A stretch of 64,000 nt of DNA from Diadema setosum (taxonomy: Eukaryota; Echinodermata; Echinoidea; Diadematoida; Diadematidae). A program made the translations under genes and the position numbers. Under the pieces are notes generated by a model. That model made no database searches. It had not been told where the DNA came from and saw only the letters and a program-made list of their open reading frames with translations. The stretch is taken from NCBI RefSeq assembly GCF_964275005.1, contig NC_092688.1:24786434-24850433 (forward strand). The letters are read 5' to 3'. This document shows, piece after piece, positions 56,486 through 64,000 of the stretch. Position 1 is the first letter of the stretch. Each line of letters starts with the position of its first letter.

Positions 56486-58143
56486 TCACATCAAACAATC
56501 GATTGTTTATAGTCAGATGCTTCGCTTCCGCCGAATCATCTCGGACAAGGATATGTTTGACAGAGAGGTCCTTACACTAGGTAGACAATTCCTCAAACGA
56601 GGATATCCTCCAAAAATGATCAGGAATGCAATTCGTAGAGTAAAAGGGAAATCCCGAAGAGTTCTCCTCAACAAAACTAATTTGGAGGAAAACAAGGCAC
56701 GTCTGCCATTCGTGACCACTTACCACCCTGCTACCACATCTTTCGTGAAACAAGTCAGACAAGAATGGCCTACACTGGCACTCGACCCCGAGTTAGGGAA
56801 ACTTGTTGGAGATCAACCTCTGCACGCCCAGCGTCAGCCCCCAAATCTCAGAAAATTGCTTGTAAGTACCAAACTCCCAGCACCTTTACCACCGAGTGGT
56901 AACACACCATGTACTAAGCCTAGGTGCCAAATTTGTAAACACCTTATTACTGACACTAGGGTGAAAATCTCCAACAATGTCACCCTCCGTCCACAGAGAC
57001 TTACCTGCGATTCCAGTAATGTACTGTATTGTATGATGTGTGCACAATGCCCTCACGCTATCTATATCGGTGAGACCAGCACCAAATTCCGGATGCGCTT
57101 TAATAATCACAAATCGTCCATCCTGAAAAATCGGAACGACCTTCCCGTTGCCAAACACTTCAACCTCCCCGGCCACTCATTGAAGGATGTCAGAGTGTGC
57201 ATTTTCGGGGGAGACTACACATCAGCAGAGGAAAGAAAACTCGCCGAGTTACGAGTAATCGTGAAGAGTAAGAGCTTTCAAGGTGAAGGGTTGAACAGGG
57301 ATTTATCCATTCTAAACGGTTACTCATTCTTCCGTTAAAGAGAGGAATAAGTCATTATGAGGATTATAAGATATTTTTTTCAAAATATTTTTCAAAATAT
57401 CTTTCTAATTGATAACTGTTTCACTACCACTGGTGTTGTGATAGAGAAATTAGTTGGTTATTCTGTCTGAGATTATGACGAATTATAGCGAATATTATGA
57501 TTTCATGTCTCCATCTTAATAATCAATTTACTCTTATTTTGTATTATTTTCTGTAGATGGATTCACACTGTCATCCTATCACTCAGTTGTATGAGTCAAT
57601 CAATTTCACACTTGCATGTTCAAATCTGTTTAGCTTTCAGCGAGACACCGAACTGTGGCTTTTGTAATTGACGATTTCATCAGTTTCTTAACAGGAATTA
57701 TTATACCGACTTCTTCCTACCGATGATTTTTGTATTTTAAGTCATGAAACAATTTGATTGTTGGAGCGCTCTTTAACCTAATTTTGTAACTTATGGTACG
57801 TTGATGAGTACATATGTCGATATCTTAACATGTGATACTAGTAATACAAAGTAATTGAACACCATTGTTACGTAATAAACATGTCAATGTCCTCCTCCTT
57901 ATGCGTGGGGTACCTTGACTACATTGCGTCTACATGGCAACATCATGTAAAGGGTACGCACTCTCATAGCAACCAATTCTGTGTATATGAGTGCGCGCTC
58001 TTCATGTTCAATTTATGTTTTGGTATTGACATTCCGCGTCGAGACTCCTGAAGAAGGTGGAGGCCACCGAAAATTTGAGTTGTTCAATAAACTCATTCTT
58101 ATTGGCGAAATAATGCATTACTAGTTTATTTCTTGATTCTTCA
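56486..58143 (+). pseudogene. Penelope-like element, right copy, RT end plus GIY-YIG endonuclease
   Basis: Reads from the inversion junction: HIKQSIVYSQMLRFRRIISD and RGYPPKMIRNAIRR (C-terminal end of the Penelope RT), then the linker and GIY-YIG endonuclease through to the stop at 57338 and a 3' region of about 800 bp. Positions 56656-58143 form a near-perfect inverted repeat with 55003-56485; the 170 bp 56486-56655 are unique to this copy. Penelope-like elements encode RT plus a GIY-YIG nuclease and often integrate with truncated, inverted 5' copies. It is 5'-truncated, so inactive by itself, but the remaining frame has no lesion. Confidence 0.9.
58048..58072 (+). ncRNA. Hammerhead-like ribozyme core, right copy
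   Basis: CTGAAGA (fits CUGANGA), then A, stem GGTGG, loop AGG, stem CCACC, then GAAA: the conserved centre of a hammerhead ribozyme with helix II. It lies in the 3' region of a Penelope-like element, where hammerhead motifs are known. Downstream TTGA-GTTGT-TCAA followed by TA could be a short helix III and cleavage position, but helix I pairing is poor. Motif only; activity is not implied. Confidence 0.4.
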
Positions 58144-58569
58144 TTATATATATATATATATATATATAGTTTCTCAACCAGTGCACTTTTCAACGCAGAG
58201 GCTGCGTAACGGGTACGATGTCAGGTCTCACGTGGACTGTCATTTCAAAGTCCTTCATCGTGCCGACACCATTCAAGACTTCCGGGTATTTTCCTCGTCT
58301 GAAGATGCATGAGAGGGGTTGGCATCATGATCATGGTCATCAGAGCCTGAACAGGATTCAGATGTGGCTGATTCAAGTGTCCAATCATTTTGAATTTCCA
58401 ACAAGAGTGACCATGGGCTGGGCAGCTAGGATCCCAGGCTTGTGACTCTCAAAATGTACAGTTCGTACAAACCTAAGCTGCATCATTTAGTGGTCCAAAT
58501 GGACAAATGATTGGGTCTATTCTGCTGGTTATTGCTTCGGGATCAAAATTCATTCCCGTTGTTTGTTAC

Positions 58570-59090
58570 TGTGGGGCTAGTTTGGAAGTACGGCAAGAGG
58601 TGATGAACCATGCTCTTCCATGATGGCAGCTCGTTGGTCTGCTGCTTGATTCACCCGAGAGTTATTGTCAATCAAAGATGTTAATGTTAAGCTCGGCTGG
58701 TTCACCAAGAAGACGTAAGGGGAGTCTAGATAATGAACACTTATCCACAAATTGGTCGTGAAGATGCTCGTCTCTCCTATTTGAGAACGCACATGATGCA
58801 GCTATAAGCTTTTCAGCCTGGTGCAGAACTTGTCTACCATTCTGTTGGGGTGTTGAGCTGTTTGCCGAAATGATGGCACTCAGATGCAATGTTCAGAGTT
58901 AGCGAGAAGTACTTGTTCAGTGCAGATCGTGCGAAGTCATACTCGTTCTGCTGGCTGGTCAGGTTGCTGGTGTTGCCGCTGGAAGAGTGAGGGTGTTGAA
59001 TACTTTGTGTATCTCGGGGGCCTGCAGTGTGCAGAAGAGGGGCCTTCTTCTGGTTCGCATGTGTGCAAAATGCCAGGTGTGTCAACATAG
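58570..59090 (-). pseudogene. Degenerate Gypsy gag remnant
   Basis: Minus-strand pieces in two or three frames: EYDFARSALNKYF and NIASECHHFGKQLNTPTEW, then ASCAFSNRRDEHLHDQFVDK, LPLRLLGEPAELNI, and RVNQAADQRAAIMEEHGSS. The order (Y-D-x-A-x-x-x-L-x-YF, R-x-x-F, C-x-F, RDQFVDKC, LR-LL-x-EP-x-L, QQAAIM) matches the capsid region of Gypsy gag proteins. No protease, RT or integrase is seen. A short Asp/Ser/His-rich segment at 58270-58400 may be a further piece. Unrelated in sequence to the Gmr1-like gag. Confidence 0.65.
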
Positions 59091-60407
59091 TAGGCGAACT
59101 GTCTAGTTCACCTCGTCCACGCAGTTAAGACTCTTGCAGAGATCATTGTAAAGGGAGCCGATGGAGGTGCATCAATGTACTGGACAATGGTTGCTGCAGA
59201 GCTCAATTAGTCTTCATCACCACTTTATGTCTTGTGTTGGGTACTACATTAAGATCAACGAGCTACAGACTGCAGGTATCAGAAATATGATCATGACTTC
59301 CTTGGTTGAGATCTGACAGGCAAGCAGTTTATTTGAGACAAGCTAGCCATTATATAACAGGCTTGACCACTCACGCACACGTACACGCACCGATTAATAG
59401 GATGTGTGTGGTGCTATACATGTATAAGAATATAAACAGAGATATACAACATATTAATTTTGATGTTCTAGCTAGTTATCTGTATGTACACTACACATAC
59501 GGTTGATCTCTTTATATTGAAATATCTGCTACATGCTAGATTCTAGAGTCTAAACACGGCATGAAATAGAAGTATACATTTGACGTCGGAGCCATGGAAT
59601 GGAACAAAAAGTTTTAGAAAGTTTAACATGGGATTCAATGGAAATTGGTGACTTCAGCCTTGCGAAATAATTTCTTGCTCAAACAAAATTGCACTGCTGG
59701 CAGTCACAGTGTGCGATGGAACTGTCAGTTTTAATATCATGTGATGGGCAATTGACCAATTAGATAACTACATTCTTTTACGTGTTGTATAAATTGTGAC
59801 ATTGCAATTCTATGTGACGTAATACCAGAATTAACACACAAGTGTAATTCTAAGTCGTAGAAAGGTCTCATAATTTGCAGTGTTTGATTGTCTTCATGCC
59901 AAAGTGATATTACATAAGATGAAGTGATAGGCTGGTCAATTTCATGAAGCCTGTATAAGTGAAGATATTCTTTTTTTATGTCTTATTTCATGACTGTGGT
60001 GGTATTTTAATTGAAAATTTTATATGAAATATTTGTATATAACTCAAATCCAAACTTGATATGTTTTAAGACAATTCTATCCAAATAGCTTGTAGGTTAT
60101 CAAAACCTGATATGTTTCACTGGGACAATTTTGTGTGAATCATTCGCATGCTCTTGAAACTTGCATCGTTGTCATTTGAATAGTTTATCACGTAGTGCCA
60201 GTTCGTGGCCCTGAGTAGCCTGGCTGATGATAGATTAAGTCCTGTTCTTAGTAATGTGGTGATACATGTACTGCTAGAAGGGCACCTTTCCACAAGTATA
60301 TACCATGAAATACATTTTTTATTTAGAATGAACCTCGGTACTTTCTGGTTCAGAGAAACAAGGTGAAAAATCAATTGGCACATGATTTAACAAATCAATA
60401 GATTGTA
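59091..60407. other. Non-coding stretch
   Basis: No exon, RNA or complete transposon is recognised. The segment 60060-60137 contains a TGATATGTTTCACTGGGACAAT unit that recurs after the L2 element at 62726. Confidence 0.4.
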
Positions 60408-60627
60408 TCAGTGCACTCCCGTTACAACGAACACGGTTATAACGAAATTTCGTTGTAACGAAGTAAAACTTCTGGTCCCCAAATTATCGCCATTAAAGTC
60501 TATGGTACACAATTTGCTTATGACGAACATGGTTATAGCGAAATTTTCGTTATAACGAAGTCTTTTCTGAGCACCACTGACAAAGAAAAACAAAAGAAAT
60601 GTGCTCCGTTTTAACGAAATACGGAAA
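60408..60627 (+). mobile_element. pogo/Tigger-like TIR element fragment
   Basis: Starts CAGTGCACTCCCGTTACAAC, then GAACACGGTTATAACGAAAT. Further GTTATAACGAAG words follow at 60550 and TCCGTTTTAACGAAAT at 60605. The CAGTG start and AACGAA-rich ends are typical of pogo/Tigger elements. The right TIR is not seen, because L2-related sequence takes over at about 60625. No transposase. Confidence 0.55.
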
Positions 60628-62665
60628 GTTGTTCTGTGATCAGAGAGACCGAGTAAACTACCTTGTGTCCAGAGCCAAACGCATCTATCACACCAGACTC
60701 ATCGAAAACTGCGGAGATGATCATAAGAAGCTTTTCAACGTCGCCAATCGACTTTTGAACCGCAAACAGTCATCTCCATTGCCTAAACATGTCGATGGCT
60801 GTGCCATGGCTGAAACTTTTAGTCAGTTTTTTCATTCGAAAGTTGAAAAAATCCGAGATAATTTCAATTGTAATGTTGTACTATCTGAATCTGAACCTGT
60901 TACCTCTTCCACACTGGAAACCTTCCAACATACAACTACTGATGAAATACTTCTCCTTCTTCGTAAATTGCCTCCTAAATCCTGTCCATTGGATCCGGTT
61001 CCAACCATTCTCTTAAAGGACTGCGCACCCACGTTTGCCCCGATTATTTTTCAAATTGTTAACCTCAGTATCGAGCAAGCTACCGTACCCTTATATTTAA
61101 TATATATATCCGTCCTTTGCTGAAAAAACTTTCATTGGATAAGGAATCATTGACAAGTTATCGTTCTGTATGCAATCTTTCATTTTTTTTTCAAGATTTT
61201 AGAGAGAGTTGTGTTTTCGAGACTCTCAGACTATATGCTGGAACATGGTCTATTCGATCCTTTACAGTCGGCTTATCGCCCTCACCATAGTGTGGAGACC
61301 CTTTTGATAAATGTTTCTAGTTATATTTTAAGGGAAATGGATTCCGGATCCGTCACAGCAATGGTCTTGTTGGATCTGTCTTCGGCCTTCGACACTGTAG
61401 ATCACAGAATTCTTGTCAATACACTTAGAAGTTTGGGTATCCAGGGACAAGCTCTCGAATGGTTTAAATCATACCTATCACACCATTCACAGTCTGTTCT
61501 TTTGAATGGTGTCACATCGTCTTCAAAGCCATTAGGCTGTGGTGTACCTCAAGGCTCTGTTGGCGGGCCCACCCTTTTTTCTATCTATTTGATCGGTCTG
61601 CGGAAAATATTTCAAAGGCATTCTGTTCGGTATCATCTATATGCAGACGACATACAAGTTTTTGTATCTTTTCCACCACATCAAATCCAAGCATCTCATG
61701 CACTGCGCTGTCTAGAAAATTGCATCATTGATATTGATGCTTGGATGAGGTCTAACTCATTGTTTCTAAACCACAGCAAGTGTGAATTTATCCTTTTTGG
61801 TTCTAAATCTCACTTGAATAAGTTGGATATTAATTGTATTTCGATTGTAGGTAATGATATTCCTCTGTCAAAGTCATGTCGCAATCTGGGTGTTATGTTT
61901 GACTCTCACATGGCTATGTCCGATCAAATCACCAACATTTCTAAATCAGTCCGTTATCAATTGCGCAATATTGGTTTTATTCGCAAGTATTTGACTCGCT
62001 CTGCCACGGAAAAACTTGTTCATGCACTTATTTCTTCACGCCTTGATTTTGGTAATGGTTTGTTTTTCAATCTACCAAACTCGCAAATTGCCCAATTACA
62101 AAAGCTACAAAATGCCGCTGCACGTATTGTTTCTTTGTCAAGTAAACGCAGTCATATCACACCTATCTTGAAGAGTCTTCATTGGTTGCCTGTACAGGAG
62201 CGTATTCGGTTTAAGATACTTCTTTTGGTTTATCATGTTATTGAGGGAACATCTCCTGATTACAATGTTTGTTTGTTTCGTCAATACCAAACTTCACGAA
62301 CTCTTCGATCCTCAACTTCAGGTCTCTAACATATTCCGTTTTCTAGGAAATCTTGGCGGGAACGTGCTTTCGCTCACGCTGGACCAACACTGTGGAATTC
62401 ACTTCCTCGTGAGCTGAAAGACTCAAGCTCTATAACATCTTTCAGGAGTAATTTAAAATCCTATCTGTTTAGCAGTGCATTTTGAAGACCAGTGTCTTTT
62501 GAAGACAGACTTTCATGTCTTTTTTTTCTGCTTCTTCATCTTCTTCTATTACTGTGATGTACTTGTATTTTCAATCTGTTTGCTTTGATGTACCTATTGT
62601 AAAGCGCCTTGAGCATTTAATCAAAGTGGAGAACGGCGCTATAGAAATTGTATGTATGTATGTAT

Positions 62666-62717
<52 letters not shown>

Positions 62718-62719
62718 CT
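60628..62719 (+). pseudogene. LINE-F: L2/CR1-type LINE, 5'-truncated
   Basis: A frame to 61123 gives the segment before RT (VNYLVSRAKRIYHTRLIENC, LRKLPPKSCPLDPVPTILLK). After a break at 61120-61210, the frame to 62329 gives the full RT: LQSAYRPHHSVETLLINV, VLLDLSSAFDTVDHRIL, CGVPQGSVGGPTLFSIYL, YHLYADDIQVF, CRNLGVMFDSHMAM, SSRLDFGNGLFFNLP and HITPILKSLHWLPVQERIRF. A third frame holds the C-terminal RSWRERAFAHAGPTLWN-like end. The 3' end has TGTAAAGCGCCTTGAGCATT and GGCGCTATAGAAATTGTATG, then (GTAT)n(ATT)n to about 62719. Motifs and 3' end are those of L2/CR1 LINEs. The endonuclease is missing, and GGP replaces the usual LGP in the GVPQGSVLGP motif. Confidence 0.88.
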
Positions 62720-63247
62720 TACCATGTTTCACTGGGACAATTTTATCCGAACAGGTTGTATGTTACCCAAGCTTGATATACGGTACATGCCTTACACTTT
62801 GACAATCTTATCCGAATATGTATAGTTTGGATAGGAGATTCAAACTTAAAACGTTTCACTGAGACAATTCCATCCGAAGAGGTATAGCTTGTATGGGTAT
62901 GTTACCTTAGCAATATATGTACTAAAATAATTTGAAATAAATCTACATATTTGTTTTTATGAACATGTATGTCTTTTTTTGACTGGACATCGATTGATTG
63001 AAAGTTGGATTTCTTGTGTCAATTTTTACAAAGTTTTTGATTTGTGTTTGTGTGATGGAAGATGAAGAAATAACTAAGTGGAGGGTTTGATGGCTGGAGA
63101 AATAAAATGAAATAAAGTATTAAAAATGACAGTGAGATGTCAGAAAACAAGTGTGTAAACAGAGGGTGAAATTACATGTTTGTTTGAATGAAAACTTCTA
63201 GCTTTTTTCCCCCATTGAATATCACTGGTGATTGAAAGTTGATTCAG
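62720..63247 (+). repeat. Degenerate short repeats after the L2 element
   Basis: GTTTCACTGGGACAATTTTATCCG, truncated here to its words GTTTCACTGGGACAATT and ATCCGAA, recurs at 62726, 62800 and 62853, with GTATAGTTTGGATA or GGTATAGCTTG. Similar units lie at 60060-60137, left of the insertions. From about 63030 a diverged copy of the downstream 212-bp unit begins (TGTGTTTGTGTGATGGAAGA). No gene. Confidence 0.55.
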
Positions 63248-63672
63248 TTTAAGTGGTTTTACATTGTTTTTTTTTTTTAGATGTGTTTGTGTGATTGAGG
63301 ACGAGGAAGAGACAAAAAATTATAGGGTGATGATGTGAGATGTTTATGTGATTGAGAATGATGAAAAGACAAGTAGAGGGTACGATGACTGCTGACAGAA
63401 AATGAAAGGGGTGAGACATAACTGAGAAGTCTGGAAAATAAAGAATGCGTGAGCAGAGGTTTAAGTGGTTTTACATTGTTTTTTTTTTTTTTAGATGTGT
63501 TTGTGTGATTGAGGACGAGGAAGAGACAAACAATTATAGGGTGATGATGTGAGATGTTTATGTGATTGAGAATGATGAAAAGACAAGTAGAGGGTACGAT
63601 GACTGCTGACAGAAAATGAAAGGGGTGAGACATAACTGAGAAGTCTGGAAAATAAAGAATGCGTGAGCAGAG
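63248..63672 (+). repeat. 212-bp tandem duplication, almost identical units
   Basis: Units start at 63248 and 63460 with TTTAAGTGGTTTTACATTGT and a long T run, and match through GATGTGTTTGTGTGATTGAG to GCGTGAGCAGAGG with only a few differences. The near identity indicates recent duplication. The reverse-strand open frames come from the repeat and are not genes. Confidence 0.88.
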
Positions 63673-64000
63673 GGTGAAGTGGCATGGGAGAAAATAAACT
63701 GACGAATTTGAAACAGCCTTGAGATAGGGAACGTAAGAAAAAAAAAAGCATAAGTAGAGGTTGAGATATGTGGTAACAAAGGAATGAAATTAAAAATGTT
63801 TAGAAATTGTAATACCTAGTTCTTAATCACCCTTTTTTACTATTGCAAGATACCTTACCGTTTAAATTGTCTTTATTTAGTATCATTATTTCACAGTCAT
63901 TTAACAACTTCATTAAAACCTGAAATCTGCTCAAAAATGAACAAAAATTCATTCTATATGAAAAGATACATTGTTATATATATATACGTATGTGGCTAAG
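63673..64000. other. Non-coding window end
   Basis: AT-rich sequence ending in a short (TA)n tract. No feature is supported. Confidence 0.4.

Noticed and set aside
63277-63779. Overlapping minus-strand frames of 73-118 codons
   Set aside because: They repeat with the 212-bp tandem unit and have no recognisable domain.

Overview
The window is eukaryotic (metazoan) genomic DNA: intron-split exons with consensus splice sites, long AT-rich non-coding stretches, many microsatellites and a dense, nested population of retrotransposons and DNA transposons. A marine deuterostome, most likely an echinoderm, fits best. The reasons are a Gmr1-type Ty3/Gypsy element (a lineage described from deuterostomes), SRCR and sushi receptor exons (families greatly expanded in sea urchins), and a Penelope-like element beside several LINE lineages. 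The species assignment is inference.

Host genes. Two sets of host exons, all on the minus strand, can be defended. (1) An SRCR domain is split over two phase-1 exons (10458-10679, then 8532-8618). It has six cysteines in the group A pattern. The rest of that gene is not visible. (2) A membrane receptor gene runs from a sushi/CCP exon (54498-54719) through short spacer exons (46692-46754, 45800-45856), a transmembrane exon (44877-44991) and a first cytoplasmic exon (44052-44373) to a terminal exon (42021-42836). The terminal exon encodes four roughly 65-residue repeats, three of them with a YST-x-IY core. The five exons from 46754 to 42021 join in frame at every junction. The link to the sushi exon is inferred from strand, phase and domain type.

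Mobile DNA, left to right: an uninterrupted 1589-residue Gmr1-like gag-pol (1257-6026, minus), with integrase before reverse transcriptase; a dispersed repeat, here called R1, in three copies (6.8, 11.2 and 14.7 kb), one carrying a 553-bp TTAA-flanked element; a 3.5-kb segment bounded by inverted arms (16.1-19.6 kb); two decayed LINEs (20.0-21.1 and 22.0-25.8 kb), the second interrupted by a 243-bp palindromic element; two direct copies of an 0.8-kb TIR element (21.2 and 29.5 kb); a tRNA-derived SINE with a perfect 15-bp target duplication (26.55 kb); a 2.3-kb TIR element filled with a diverged tandem array (30.5-32.8 kb); a LINE ORF1 remnant and two fused LINE fragments (33.5-37.4 kb); a second copy of the tandem array (38.6-39.4 kb); a nearly full-length LINE lying antisense in the receptor intron (47.9-53.5 kb); a head-to-head inverted pair of Penelope-like copies (55.0-58.1 kb); a Gypsy gag remnant (58.6-59.1 kb); a pogo-like end followed by an L2/CR1 LINE (60.4-62.7 kb); and a fresh 212-bp tandem duplication (63.2-63.7 kb).

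The most informative structures are those where one insertion sits in a repeat that has an unoccupied copy in the same window: the TTAA element, the SINE and the large LINE. There the pre-insertion site can be read directly. The remaining stretches show no gene that can be supported from sequence alone.
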